The translations under genes were made by a program, and so were the position numbers. Source: Nostoc sp. CMAA1605 (GTDB lineage Bacteria > Cyanobacteriota > Cyanobacteriia > Cyanobacteriales > Nostocaceae). Taken from it: a stretch of 64,000 bases of DNA. The stretch lies in assembly GCF_021596505.1 (NCBI RefSeq), contig NZ_PJIZ01000009.1, positions 1-64,000 of the forward strand. The letters run 5' to 3'. Each line of letters opens with the position of its first letter. Positions within the stretch are counted from its first letter, which is position 1. Below, piece after piece: positions 53,735 through 63,015 of this stretch. Below the pieces are notes generated by a model, which worked only from the letters and a program-made list of their open reading frames with translations, was not told the DNA's origin and made no database searches.

Positions 53735-54934
53735 ATGACCTTGGTTGATTCTCAGAAGCACAAAAAAGCTAAAGCCCTCAAACCTGGTAGCCGTCGTCCT
53801 GCTAAAGAACTATGCAGCGAGTGCGGACTGTGCGATACATATTACATTCACTATGTCAAGGAAGCCTGTGCTTTTATCACCCAACAGATAGATACCTTAG
53901 AAGCACAAGCACACACCCGTTCTCGCCATCTCGATAACCCCGATGAACTATACTTTGGCGTACATCAAGAGATGATGGCGGCGCGAAAACAACAACCCAT
54001 CGAAGGCGCACAATGGACAGGGATTGTTAGCAGCATAGCCATAGAAATGCTCAACCGTGGACTAGTCGAAGGTGTTGTCTGTGTCCAAAACAGTAAAGAA
54101 GACCGCTTCCAACCCGTACCTGTAATTGCCCGTACCCCAGAAGAAATACTAGCAGCGAGGGTAAATAAACCTACCCTTTCCCCCAACCTTTCCATATTGG
54201 AACAGGTAGAACAATCGGGGATGAAGCGATTATTGGTAATTGGTGTGGGTTGCCAAATCCAAGCACTCAGGGCGGTAGAAAAAAAACTAGGTTTAGAGAA
54301 ACTCTATGTTTTAGGTACACCGTGCGTAGATAACGTTACCCGTGCCGGACTGCAAAAATTCTTAGAAACCACCAGCCGATCGCCACAGACAGTAGTACAT
54401 TACGAATTCATGCAAGACTTCCGCATTCACTTCAAGCATGAAGACGGCTCAATTGAGAAAGTCCCCTTCTTTGGCTTAAAAACTAACCAACTTAAAGATA
54501 TCTTTGCGCCTTCCTGCATGAGTTGTTTTGATTACGTCAACTCTTTAGCGGATTTAGTCGTCGGTTATATGGGCGCGCCCTTTGGCTGGCAATGGATTCT
54601 TGTACGCAATGATACAGGGAAAGAAATGCTGGAGTTAGTCAAAGACCAGTTAGACACTCAGCCTGTGATGTCTGAAGGGAATCGGAAAGAGGCTGTACAG
54701 CAGGGGATAACTGCTTATGACAAAGCTGTAACTTTGCCGATGTGGGTAGCAAAACTGATGGGGGTGGTGATTGATAAAATTGGCCCTAAAGGTTTGGAGT
54801 ATGCGCGGTTCTCGATGGATTCGCACTTCACACGAAATTATTTGTATGTGAAGCGGAATCATCCTGAGAAGTTGGAAGATCATGTGCCGGAGTTTGCCAA
54901 GCGGATCATTGGGCAGTATAGGTTGCCGGAGTGA
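53735..54934 (+). CDS. bciB: 3,8-divinyl (proto)chlorophyllide 8-vinyl-reductase, ferredoxin-dependent
   Basis: A 399-residue protein of the FrhB/HCAR family with iron-sulfur centres and FAD. The N-terminal cluster is ELCSECGLCDTYY; further Cys are in LGTPCVDNVTRAG and APSCMSCFDYVNSLADLVVGYMGAPFGWQW. The length and pattern match the cyanobacterial BciB (Slr1923 type), which reduces the 8-vinyl group of chlorophyll precursors with electrons from ferredoxin. It is a single gene, beginning about 50 bases right of the TnpB element end, so its promoter may have been altered by the insertion. The family also includes 7-hydroxymethyl chlorophyll reductase of plants. Confidence 0.92.
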   Translation: MTLVDSQKHKKAKALKPGSRRPAKELCSECGLCDTYYIHYVKEACAFITQQIDTLEAQAHTRSRHLDNPDELYFGVHQEMMAARKQQPIEGAQWTGIVSSIAIEMLNRGLVEGVVCVQNSKEDRFQPVPVIARTPEEILAARVNKPTLSPNLSILEQVEQSGMKRLLVIGVGCQIQALRAVEKKLGLEKLYVLGTPCVDNVTRAGLQKFLETTSRSPQTVVHYEFMQDFRIHFKHEDGSIEKVPFFGLKTNQLKDIFAPSCMSCFDYVNSLADLVVGYMGAPFGWQWILVRNDTGKEMLELVKDQLDTQPVMSEGNRKEAVQQGITAYDKAVTLPMWVAKLMGVVIDKIGPKGLEYARFSMDSHFTRNYLYVKRNHPEKLEDHVPEFAKRIIGQYRLPE

Positions 54935-54935
54935 T

Positions 54936-54962
54936 CACGCAGAGACGCAGAGGCGCGGAGAG
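54936..54962. repeat. CGCAGAG repeat, left of the GxxExxY gene
   Basis: CACGCAGAGACGCAGAGGCG lies two bases after the bciB stop codon. The inverse form is at 55415-55435 and a related CACGCAAAGGCGCAAAGG form at 62807-62832. Confidence 0.85.
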
Positions 54963-54965
54963 TTT

Positions 54966-55343
54966 TTAGAGGTTATTGACTACGCGGGAGATGCCGTCTT
55001 TGATGAGTGTGACGTTGAAGTTGATGAGTAATCCGACTCGTTTATCAGCAAGGCGGAGGTAGGTTAGTAGTTGCTTTTTATGTACTGGATGAATAGTTTC
55101 CACTGATTTGAGTTCGATAATTACTTGATTTTCGACGACTAAATCAGCACGGAAACCTTCATCCAAACGTATACCTTCATAAAACACAGGAATCACTACC
55201 TGTCTATCAACCTTTAACTTCCGCCTCCGTAACTCAAAATCCATCACCGATTCATAAACCGACTCCAACAAACCAGGCCCCAACTTTGTGAGAACCTTGT
55301 AAGCAGCATCCACCACCACACCCGAAATCTCATTCTCAACCAT
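54966..55343 (-). CDS. GxxExxY protein
   Basis: A 125-residue protein with the naming motif GLLESVYE (G-x-x-E-x-x-Y, about residues 22-30), followed by FELRRRKLKVDRQVVIPVFYEGIRLDEGFRADLVVENQVIIELKSVETIHPVHKKQLLTYLRLADKRVGLLINFN. The D...E-x-K pattern (RADLVV, IIELKS) is that of a PD-(D/E)XK nuclease-like fold. The family is widely scattered in cyanobacteria and other bacteria; its function is unknown. It is flanked on both sides by CGCAGAG-type repeats, which suggests transfer as a unit. Confidence 0.92.
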   Translation of the reverse strand: MVENEISGVVVDAAYKVLTKLGPGLLESVYESVMDFELRRRKLKVDRQVVIPVFYEGIRLDEGFRADLVVENQVIIELKSVETIHPVHKKQLLTYLRLADKRVGLLINFNVTLIKDGISRVVNNL

Positions 55344-55373
55344 AAAACCTCTTGCACCTCACTCTCTGCGCGC

Positions 55374-55410
55374 CAGTTGCTTCAAGTCGGCAGAGCCGCC
55401 CAACGCACTG
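55374..55410. repeat. CAAGTCGGCAGAGCC module (second copy)
   Basis: The module TTGCTTCAAGTCGGCAGAGCC...CCCAACGCACTGGC, close to the copy at 14733-14771, sits inside the CGCAGAG repeat to the right of the GxxExxY gene and splits it. Confidence 0.8.
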
Positions 55411-55414
55411 GCTT

Positions 55415-55435
55415 GCCTCTGCGCCTCTGCGTGAG
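55415..55435. repeat. CGCAGAG repeat, inverse copy
   Basis: GCCTCTGCGCCTCTGCGTGAG is the inverse of the repeat at 54936-54962, so the GxxExxY gene lies between inverted copies. Confidence 0.85.
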
Positions 55436-55454
55436 ACAATCTTAACTCATGTAC

Positions 55455-56684
55455 TCAAGCACCCCCCACCGCGTCAATCGCCGCCTCAAGTGCGATCGCC
55501 ACATGAGTCCAGTGAGTCCCACCCTGGCAATACACCACATAAGGTTCACGCAAAGGCCCATCCGCCGAAAACTCCAACGTACTCCCCTCAATAAACGTTC
55601 CCCCAGCCATCACCACCTGACTCTCATACCCCGGCATGGCATCGGGTACAGGGTCAAGGTAAGAACCAACGGGAGAATGCTGTTGGATCGCCTTGCAAAA
55701 AGCAATTAATTTTTTCGCTGAACCCAATTTAATTGCCTGAATCACATCCCCACGGGGCGCAAGGGGGGCAGGATTCACTGGATATCCCAACTTGTCAAAT
55801 ACATAACCAGTCAGATACGTCCCTTTCATCGCCTCCCCTACCATCTGCGGCGATAAAAATAACCCTTGGAACAGTAGCCGATTTTGGTCGAAGGTCGCAC
55901 CGCCATAACTGCCAATCCCTGGTGCAGTTAGGCGACAGGCGGCGGCTTCTACTAAATCGGCACGCCCAGCAACATAACCCCCAGCCGTGACGATAGTACC
56001 ACCAGGATTTTTAATTAATGACCCCGCCATTAAATCAGCCCCGACATGGGTGGGTTCTTGGATGTCGATAAATTCCCCATAACAGTTATCGACAAAACAA
56101 ACGGTGTGAGGATTTTGTTGCTTAACTAGATGTACAATCTTTTCTATATCGTTAATTAATAAACTTGGTCGCCAAGAATAGCCACAGGAACGCTGAATTA
56201 ACACTAAACGCGTGTTATCAGTAACGCTAGTGCTTAAAGCTTCCCAATCTACAGTTCCTTGTTGTGTTAGCTCCAGTTGGCGATATTTTATGCCAAACTC
56301 AATAAGAGAGCCTTGACCTTGGCCACGTAAACCAATGACTTCTTCAAGCGTATCGTAGGGAGAACCGACCACTGCTAGCATTTCATCCCCAGGACGGAGG
56401 ACACCAAATAAAGCGCAAGCGATCGCATGAGTTCCCGAAACAAACTGCACTCGCACAGCTGCCGCCTCAGCCCCCATTACCTCCGCAAAAACTTTATCTA
56501 AAGTTTCTCTACCTAAATCATCGTGACCGTAACCACTCACACCTGCAAAATGGTGCGCCCCTACACGCTGATTCCGAAAGGCCTCTAGCACTCTTTTCAA
56601 ATTATGCTTGACCTGAGCGTCAATACCAGAAAAAATCTCTAACAGTGCGTGTTCTGCTTGCCGCAGCTGTTCTAAGCTGTTCAT
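55455..56684 (-). CDS. Methionine gamma-lyase / aluminium-resistance family PLP enzyme
   Basis: A 409-residue PLP-dependent enzyme of the fold type I Cys/Met-metabolism group (YnbB-like). Features: VRVQFVSGTHAIACALFGVLRPGDEML (about residues 72-98), VVGSPYDTLEEVIGLRG, VLIQRSCGYSWRPSLLI, CFVDNCYGEFID (PLP-binding Asp), and LIKNPGGTIVTAGGYVAG with the Schiff-base Lys. The natural substrate is not certain: annotations range from methionine gamma-lyase to cystathionine beta-lyase-like. The ATG at 56684 has GAGGAAG just upstream, so a longer frame to 56756 is rejected. It is divergent from desC with an 85-base gap. Confidence 0.9.
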   Translation of the reverse strand: MNSLEQLRQAEHALLEIFSGIDAQVKHNLKRVLEAFRNQRVGAHHFAGVSGYGHDDLGRETLDKVFAEVMGAEAAAVRVQFVSGTHAIACALFGVLRPGDEMLAVVGSPYDTLEEVIGLRGQGQGSLIEFGIKYRQLELTQQGTVDWEALSTSVTDNTRLVLIQRSCGYSWRPSLLINDIEKIVHLVKQQNPHTVCFVDNCYGEFIDIQEPTHVGADLMAGSLIKNPGGTIVTAGGYVAGRADLVEAAACRLTAPGIGSYGGATFDQNRLLFQGLFLSPQMVGEAMKGTYLTGYVFDKLGYPVNPAPLAPRGDVIQAIKLGSAKKLIAFCKAIQQHSPVGSYLDPVPDAMPGYESQVVMAGGTFIEGSTLEFSADGPLREPYVVYCQGGTHWTHVAIALEAAIDAVGGA

Positions 56685-56769
56685 TGCTTCCTCGTTAACA
56701 AAAAATTTATAGATTGCGGATTTTGGGTTCGCGCAGATTAGGCTGAACAATTTCAATACAGGTTATTGC

Positions 56770-57588
56770 ATGACAATTGCTACTTCAACTAAACCTCAAA
56801 TCAATTGGGTAAATACCCTATTTTTCCTTGGGCTACACATCGGCGCGTTGTTTGCCTTTGTCCCTGGTAACACTAACTGGGCGGCTGTTGGTGTAGCTTT
56901 CTTGCTGTACTGGATTACTGGTGGTTTGGGTATTACTTTAGGCTTTCATCGCCTTGTTACTCACCGCAGTTTCCAGACTCCCAAGTGGTTGGAATACATC
57001 CTGGTGTTGTTTGGAACTCTTGCCTGTCAAGGAGGGCCTATCGAGTGGGTGGGGACACATCGTATTCATCACTTACATTCCGATACTGACCCAGATCCCC
57101 ATGATTCCAACAAAGGTTTCTGGTGGAGTCATATTGGTTGGCTGATTTATCACTGTCCTGCCCACGTTGATGTTCCTCGTTTTACCAAAGATATTGCCGA
57201 AGACCCAGTTTATCAGTTTTTACAGAAATATTTTATTCTTATTCAGGTGGCTCTGGGCTTATTGCTGTTGTATCTGGGCGGCTGGTCTTTCGTGGTTTGG
57301 GGGATTTTTGTTCGCATTGTTTGGGTTTACCACTGCACTTGGTTGGTGAACAGTGCTACTCACAAATTTGGTTATCGCACTCATGATTCTGGCGATAACT
57401 CTACTAATTGTTGGTGGGTAGCCGTGTTAGTCTTCGGTGAAGGTTGGCACAATAATCACCATGCTTTCCAATATTCAGCTCGTCATGGTTTGGAATGGTG
57501 GGAAATTGACTTAACTTGGATGACAATTCAATTGTTGCAAGTGTTTGGTTTAGCTACCAATATCAAACTTGCAGACAAAAAACAATAG
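56770..57588 (+). CDS. desC: Acyl-lipid delta-9 desaturase
   Basis: A 272-residue membrane di-iron desaturase that puts the first double bond into lipid-bound acyl chains (C18 at delta 9). The three His boxes are HRLVTH (about residue 60), HRIHH (about 97) and HNNHH (about 227); hydrophobic helices lie between them. The final His box, GEGWHNNHHAFQYSARHGLEWWEID, is the typical delta-9 pattern. It is the first gene of a tight same-strand set desC-desA-desB, which introduces successive double bonds. Such genes are commonly cold-induced. Confidence 0.97.
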   Translation: MTIATSTKPQINWVNTLFFLGLHIGALFAFVPGNTNWAAVGVAFLLYWITGGLGITLGFHRLVTHRSFQTPKWLEYILVLFGTLACQGGPIEWVGTHRIHHLHSDTDPDPHDSNKGFWWSHIGWLIYHCPAHVDVPRFTKDIAEDPVYQFLQKYFILIQVALGLLLLYLGGWSFVVWGIFVRIVWVYHCTWLVNSATHKFGYRTHDSGDNSTNCWWVAVLVFGEGWHNNHHAFQYSARHGLEWWEIDLTWMTIQLLQVFGLATNIKLADKKQ

Positions 57589-57796
57589 TCATTGATTATT
57601 AGTCATTAGTTTTTATCTATAAACTAATGACTAGTAATTTTGGGAATTGCTTCAGAAATAGTTAACAAAATGCAATTCCAGCTGCGATCGCGTAACTGAG
57701 ATTGCTATAATCCAGAACGACTAGTGTAAAGAAACTTTGCGGCCAGTTACATTTTCAGTAACTTTGTAGAGGGTTCTGTTCGTTTTTCAGGTTTTC

Positions 57797-58849
57797 ATGA
57801 CTACATCAATCATCAAGACACAAGAAATAGGGAATGACCTTGGTAATTCCGAACTAAGGCTAAGAGACATTATCAAAACCTTACCCAAGGAGTGTTTCCA
57901 GTTAAATAGTCGCAAGGCTTGGACACAAGTAATCATCAATGTTTTGATGGTGGGTTTAGGCTACTACTTTTTGACAATTTCTCCCTGGTTTTTATTACCA
58001 TTCGCTTGGATTTTTACAGGAACAGCTTTAACAGGTTTTTTTGTTATCGGTCATGATTGTGGACACCGTTCATTTGCTAAACGTCGTTGGGTAAATGACC
58101 TGGTGGGGCATATATTCATGATGCCTTTAATATATCCTTTTCACAGTTGGCGCATTAAACATAATCATCATCATAAACACACCAACAAATTAGACGAAGA
58201 TAATGCTTGGCATCCTATAAGACCAGAAGTATTTAGTAGTTGGGATAAAAATAGACAATTTGCTTTTGAGTTTTTTATGCGGAAAAAACTCTGGTGGGTT
58301 GGTTCAATTGGACATTGGGCGGTTGTGCATTTTAATCCGCAAAATTTTAAACCTCAAGAGCGCGCAGGTGTTAAACTTTCCGTTGCGGTAGTCGTCATCT
58401 TTGCAGCAGTGGTTTTCCCCACTCTGATTGCTACTACTGGTGTTTGGGGCTTTATTAAATTCTGGTTCATCCCTTGGTTGGTTTATCATTTTTGGATGAG
58501 TACCTTCACCATTGTTCACCACACCTATGCAGATGTACCTTTTAAGGTCGCCCACAAGTGGAATGAGGCAATGGCACAGTTATTTGGTACCATTCATTGT
58601 GATTACCCTCGTTGGGTAGAATTCCTCTGTCATGACATTAATGTCCACGTTCCTCATCATATCTCTACAGCCATTCCCTCATACAATTTGCGGCTAGCTT
58701 ACAGCAGCATTAAAGAAAATTGGGGTGCTTATTTACATGAGGAATTTAAATTTTCTTGGCCATTAATGAAGCAAATTACTAACCAATGTCAACTTTATGT
58801 CACCGATGTTGGTTATCAGACTTTTGATGAACATTACGCAGGAAAATAA
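57797..58849 (+). CDS. desA: Acyl-lipid delta-12 desaturase
   Basis: A 350-residue membrane desaturase that converts oleoyl to linoleoyl lipids, with electrons from ferredoxin. His boxes: [16 protein letters not shown] (about residues 90-105), [17 protein letters not shown] (about 126-142) and [16 protein letters not shown] (about 287-302). It lies 208 bases after desC. It is closer to DesA than DesB by the HNHHH box and length; the split from desB (next gene) is by homology and order. Confidence 0.95.
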   Translation: MTTSIIKTQEIGNDLGNSELRLRDIIKTLPKECFQLNSRKAWTQVIINVLMVGLGYYFLTISPWFLLPFAWIFTGTALTGFFVIGHDCGHRSFAKRRWVNDLVGHIFMMPLIYPFHSWRIKHNHHHKHTNKLDEDNAWHPIRPEVFSSWDKNRQFAFEFFMRKKLWWVGSIGHWAVVHFNPQNFKPQERAGVKLSVAVVVIFAAVVFPTLIATTGVWGFIKFWFIPWLVYHFWMSTFTIVHHTYADVPFKVAHKWNEAMAQLFGTIHCDYPRWVEFLCHDINVHVPHHISTAIPSYNLRLAYSSIKENWGAYLHEEFKFSWPLMKQITNQCQLYVTDVGYQTFDEHYAGK

Positions 58850-59050
58850 ATTGCGCTATTTACTGCTGTATATAGTGCGATTATGATGCTATAAGGTAGT
58901 CAATATTCTGGCAATTTTCTGATTATATGATTGCTCAATGAATTGCCAGAATTATTTTTTGCGTGTACATTGACATTGCAAACATCAACGAGGTGAATTT
59001 TAATTCTTCCTCAAATCTAGTCCGCATTTACATCACCACCGAAAAAAAGA

Positions 59051-60118
59051 GTGCAATCAACGACTGTTAACTTCGATAATTCCCATATTCAGGAAGCATC
59101 TCAGAATCAAAATTCGCTTCCCTTTACTCTCCAAGATTTGAAAGCTGCTATTCCCGCAGAATGCTTTCAACCTAATGTTAGTAAGTCACTGTTTTATTTT
59201 TTCCGTGACATCCTGATTATTGGATTACTGTATGCTGTAGCTCATTATCTTGATTCTTGGTTTTTCTGGCCGATTTTTTGGCTAATGCAAGGAACAATGT
59301 TTTGGGCTTTATTTGTAGTCGGACATGATTGCGGACATCAATCTTTTTCTAAACACAAATGGCTAAATGATTTAATTGGTCATTTGTCTCACACACCAAT
59401 CTTAGTTCCCTATCATGGTTGGCGGATTAGTCACAGAACCCATCATAAAAATACTGGCAACATCGATAATGATGAAAGCTGGTATCCTGTGACGGAATCG
59501 CAGTATAAGGAGATGCCTTTATTGCAAAAAATAGGCCGATATTATGTATTTTTATTGGCTTATCCGGTGTATTTGTTTAAGCGTTCTCCTAATAAAGAAG
59601 GCTCTCACTTTTCCCCTAACAGTCCCCTATTTAAACCTTCGGAAAAATGGGACGTAATTACTAGCACTGTCCTGTGGATTGGTATGGTAGGTTTATTAGG
59701 CTTTTTAACCTATCAATGGGGTTGGATGTGGCTGTTAAAATACTATGCTGCACCTTATATTGTGTTTGTGATTTGGTTGGATTTGGTGACATTCCTGCAT
59801 CATACCGAACCGGATCTTCCTTGGTATCGTGGCGATGATTGGACATTCCTCAAGGGTGCAATCTCTAGTATTGATCGCAATTATGGTTTGGTCAATCATA
59901 TTCATCACGATATCGGTACTCATGTGGCTCACCACATTTTCTTGAATATCCCTCACTACAATTTAATCAAGGCGACTGAAGCGATTAAACCTGTAATGGG
60001 TGAATATTACCACAAGTCTGAAGAACCCATTTGGAAAGCTTTATGGCGTTCTTGCGTTAGCTGTCACTTTGTACCAGATACTGGTGGTAAAGTTTATTAC
60101 ACTTCTTACCGTAAATAG
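59051..60118 (+). CDS. desB: Acyl-lipid omega-3 (delta-15) desaturase
   Basis: A 355-residue membrane desaturase that makes alpha-linolenoyl lipids from linoleoyl ones. His boxes: HDCGHQSFSKHKWLND (about 98-113), HRTHHKNTGNIDNDESW (about 134-150) and HVAHHIFLNIPHYNL (about 299-313). These and GFL...LTFLHHTEPDLPWYRGDDWTFLKG are typical of omega-3 enzymes, including those of plants. It starts at GTG 59051 (MQSTTVNF), 201 bases after desA. In many cyanobacteria its transcription is induced by cold. Confidence 0.95.
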   Translation: MQSTTVNFDNSHIQEASQNQNSLPFTLQDLKAAIPAECFQPNVSKSLFYFFRDILIIGLLYAVAHYLDSWFFWPIFWLMQGTMFWALFVVGHDCGHQSFSKHKWLNDLIGHLSHTPILVPYHGWRISHRTHHKNTGNIDNDESWYPVTESQYKEMPLLQKIGRYYVFLLAYPVYLFKRSPNKEGSHFSPNSPLFKPSEKWDVITSTVLWIGMVGLLGFLTYQWGWMWLLKYYAAPYIVFVIWLDLVTFLHHTEPDLPWYRGDDWTFLKGAISSIDRNYGLVNHIHHDIGTHVAHHIFLNIPHYNLIKATEAIKPVMGEYYHKSEEPIWKALWRSCVSCHFVPDTGGKVYYTSYRK

Positions 60119-60255
60119 ATAGTTTTTTTCAAATTAGAAGTTTGAAACAGTACAAGGTTCGCGTAGATTATATACGCGGACTTTTTTATGTTTGTAGCAT
60201 CTTTGAGCATTTGAGTTTCATGCTTGCAAAGCAAGTTATGGAAAATTATTGCAAG

Positions 60256-60363
60256 GTTAGTAGTAAGGACTACCCTTCTCCTTCCCTGCGGGACGCTACG
60301 CGAACGCTCCGCGAACAGTCCTTTGGAAGAGACTTGATCAGGACTAAAGTCCTTACTACGAAC
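60256..60363. repeat. Dispersed hairpin repeat with nested module
   Basis: A 108-base copy of the family with ends GTTAGTAGTAAGGAC and GTCCTTACTACGAAC. The inner module (ACGCTACGCGAACGCTCCGCG...) is the inverse of the one at 3546-3645. Confidence 0.88.
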
Positions 60364-60575
60364 TGAATTTTAAGGCTTTTATAACTAACTTAATTTGCAG
60401 TTGGCTGAATAATATCAAGTTCAATTAAACTTGATTTGTCAGGATATTTATATATGACAAAATGTCGAACTTTTAAAAAATAAATATACACGAATAAATT
60501 CATATCTAAAATCAAAAGTCAGACAAAAATACTTGACATCTATTAGACTTTATCGATAGTCTCTTCTTAAGAATA

Positions 60576-60600
60576 ACAAATAAAAATAATCATTTTAATT
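60576..60600. promoter_or_regulatory. Possible Fur-like operator
   Basis: TAAAAATAATCATTTTA just before the receptor gene is an AT-rich imperfect palindrome similar to, but not identical with, the Fur box core. The link to iron is inferred from the gene type. Confidence 0.3.
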
Positions 60601-60614
60601 TTTGGAGTAACTCA

Positions 60615-62741
60615 ATGAAGTATGAGTTATGGGTGCTACCTTTTAGTTTATTGGGTGCATTCTTAAGTTCGCGTGTCTTAGCATCAGAAATTACTGTTAA
60701 ACAATCAGATATTAACTCAAATTCAAATACAAACATTCTGCAATTAAGTGAAATCAGTACACCTTTAAGAGAAGCTAAATTATTAACTCAGCCATTAGAA
60801 ATCCAGTCCTTAAATACAAAAGAAATTGCCCAAACAGATATTCCAGTAGAAGATGAGGTTGATGATAATAATAATGTTCCTGAACAGGAATCTGATATTA
60901 ATTTAGAAGTGGTCGGTGAGCAGAATTCTCTGCCTCAGTCTACACCAACTTACATTATTGAAAAAGAAGAGATTGAAAAACAAGGTGCAACTAGTGTTGC
61001 TGATGTTTTAAAAAGAATGCCAGGATTTGCTATCAATGATGTTGGACATGGTGCAGATATTCATACAGGTACATATTATCGGGGACATTCAATCAATCAG
61101 TCGGTATTTTTGATTAATGGTAGACCGATTAATAATGATGTCAATACTTATCATGGGGCGACGGATTTAAACAGTATTCCAGTGGAATCGATTGAAAGAA
61201 TTGAGTTGTCTAGTGGTGCATCTACGGCTTTATATGGTTCTTCGGCTTTTGGTGGCGTGGTGAATATTATCACTAAACAAGGTAGCACGACACCAAAGTT
61301 TCATGGTTCAGCCGAATTTGGTTCTTTGAATTTAAATAATCAACAAACCAGTTTTAGTGGTGGGTTTGATAATGTCAGATATAATTTGAGTTTTGAAAGA
61401 CTGTTTATTGATAACCGCTATAAAGTTCCGCAAGGTGCAGCTAACCGCGATGCTAGCGGTAATTTATTCAATGCAGATACGGCGACTAGCACTTATTTTG
61501 GTAGCTTGGCTGTAGATTTAAATCCGCAGAATACTTTGAGTTTAGATATTAAAACGCTGAGTAGTCGGCGGGGGTTAATTTATTTTGGTTTTCCGTTGCA
61601 AAGGGATAGACTAGACCATGATGGATTAAATATTGGTTTATCGTGGCGATCGCAATTTGCCCAAGGTTCTAAACTGACTACTACACTGGGTTATAACCAA
61701 GACTATTTTAATACCTACGGGCCTACAGCCTTTCAAGGCAACACATTCTACCGCACCGGTACGTTAGACACACAAAACCTCACCGCCAGAGTAGATCATG
61801 AATGGCAATTAACAGCTAATAATCGGTTACGCTGGGGTTTAGATTTAAAGAACACTGATTTAGAAGGGATTACTAATAGTACCAGTCCCAACCGTATCGC
61901 CTTGAATGAAGTAGAAAACCGCAGTGTTTTAAATACAGCTTTATTTGCAGTCAACACTTGGGATATTACCAATAGTTTTCAAGTTGATTTAGGTTTAAGA
62001 CAAAGCTTTGATTCCCAATTTGGTAATTATCTCAATCCCAGCGTGGGTATGCGTTATGCGATGTCTCCGAATTTAGCTTTACGTGGTAGCTGGGCGGGGG
62101 GACAACGTAACCCAGGATTAGACCAACTTTATTTATATGATACGGTGCATGGTTGGTTATCTAATCCAGACTTAGAACCAGAAACAGGTTCGTCTTGGAC
62201 TGCGGGTGTAGATGTAAATTTTTCTGAGGATTTAAGCGGACAATTTACCTACTTTGGTAGCAGTTTAGATAATCGTCTGGGAATTATTCAAGGACAGTGG
62301 CAAAACATTGGTTTAGTTGACACTAATGGCTTTGAAGCGGCGTTGCGTTGGCGGATGACTAAAAATTGGTCAACGTTTTTTAACTATACTTACACCGATG
62401 CCCAAATTAAAACGGGAACAGAGAGGGGTTTACAGTTAGGTTTGATTCCCTATTCTAATTTGCAAGCTGGCATTGGTTATCAAAAGAATGGTTGGCAAGC
62501 CAATTTATACGCTAATTATAATAGTGGTTCTCGCCGGTCTTTGTTTAATAATCCAGGTGATAAGAATACGGATTTTTCACCTTCTTACGTCAACTTTGAT
62601 TTAAGTGGACGCATCCCTTTAACTCAAGGTTTGGGATTGACATTTTATTTAGAAAATTTACTCGGCGAACAATACGAACGGGTGAACCGCATTTATAGCC
62701 CTGGGTTTACTTTTCGGGTGGGTTTGAGTTCAGGAATTTAA
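60615..62741 (+). CDS. TonB-dependent outer-membrane receptor
   Basis: A 708-residue outer-membrane receptor for large or scarce ligands such as siderophores, haem or cobalamin. A signal peptide (MKYELWVLPFSLLGAFLSSRVLA) is followed by an acidic spacer (about residues 25-115), the plug domain (TYIIEKEEIEKQGATSVADVLKRMPG ... ALYGSSAFGGVVNIITK, about 116-222) and a 22-strand-type barrel that ends with the aromatic YSPGFTFRVGLSSGI. The cyanobacterial AMIN domain, often found before the plug, is absent. GGAG eight bases before the ATG is the ribosome site. Ligand unknown; no transporter gene is next to it. Confidence 0.93.
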   Translation: MKYELWVLPFSLLGAFLSSRVLASEITVKQSDINSNSNTNILQLSEISTPLREAKLLTQPLEIQSLNTKEIAQTDIPVEDEVDDNNNVPEQESDINLEVVGEQNSLPQSTPTYIIEKEEIEKQGATSVADVLKRMPGFAINDVGHGADIHTGTYYRGHSINQSVFLINGRPINNDVNTYHGATDLNSIPVESIERIELSSGASTALYGSSAFGGVVNIITKQGSTTPKFHGSAEFGSLNLNNQQTSFSGGFDNVRYNLSFERLFIDNRYKVPQGAANRDASGNLFNADTATSTYFGSLAVDLNPQNTLSLDIKTLSSRRGLIYFGFPLQRDRLDHDGLNIGLSWRSQFAQGSKLTTTLGYNQDYFNTYGPTAFQGNTFYRTGTLDTQNLTARVDHEWQLTANNRLRWGLDLKNTDLEGITNSTSPNRIALNEVENRSVLNTALFAVNTWDITNSFQVDLGLRQSFDSQFGNYLNPSVGMRYAMSPNLALRGSWAGGQRNPGLDQLYLYDTVHGWLSNPDLEPETGSSWTAGVDVNFSEDLSGQFTYFGSSLDNRLGIIQGQWQNIGLVDTNGFEAALRWRMTKNWSTFFNYTYTDAQIKTGTERGLQLGLIPYSNLQAGIGYQKNGWQANLYANYNSGSRRSLFNNPGDKNTDFSPSYVNFDLSGRIPLTQGLGLTFYLENLLGEQYERVNRIYSPGFTFRVGLSSGI

Positions 62742-63015
62742 TTTAGGGAGACAAGGTAGGGCTGTTTCATTCGCTGGTGTCGGAGATTTTTCAAGAGGAA
62801 ATCTCACGCAAAGGCGCAAAGGCGCAAAGATTTTTGACTAAAGTTGTGCGCTTACCCTCAATTTTTACCTCTTTGAATCTTGCAATTTTAACCCTGGGGG
62901 ACAAGGTAGACAATAAATTATGCCCAATCCCCAGTCCCCAGTCCCCAATCTTGCCAGATTAAACCCTAAACAATTACACTAAACTTTATTCAGCTTCTCA
63001 GGGTTTACACTCATC
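62742..63015. repeat. Intergenic region rich in short repeats
   Basis: Contains a CGCAAAG repeat (62807-62832), a G-rich GGGGGACAAGGTAGACAA run, and then CCCCAGT/CCCCAAT heptamers (about 62921-62950), which together form a weak bipartite STRR element. Open frames across it are not genes. Confidence 0.8.

Larger units (their letters stand above)
60119..60614. other. Intergenic region before the TonB-dependent receptor
   Basis: It holds the nested hairpin repeat (60256-60363) and, to its right, an AT-rich promoter region for the receptor gene. A 74-codon frame across the repeat is not a gene. Confidence 0.5.

Noticed and set aside
60142-60366. 74-codon frame across the hairpin repeat
   Set aside because: It lies almost wholly in a dispersed repeat with no ribosome site or family likeness.
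62777-62962. 61-codon frame before the last kinase
   Set aside because: It is made of CGCAAAG and CCCCAGT repeats; no real protein pattern.
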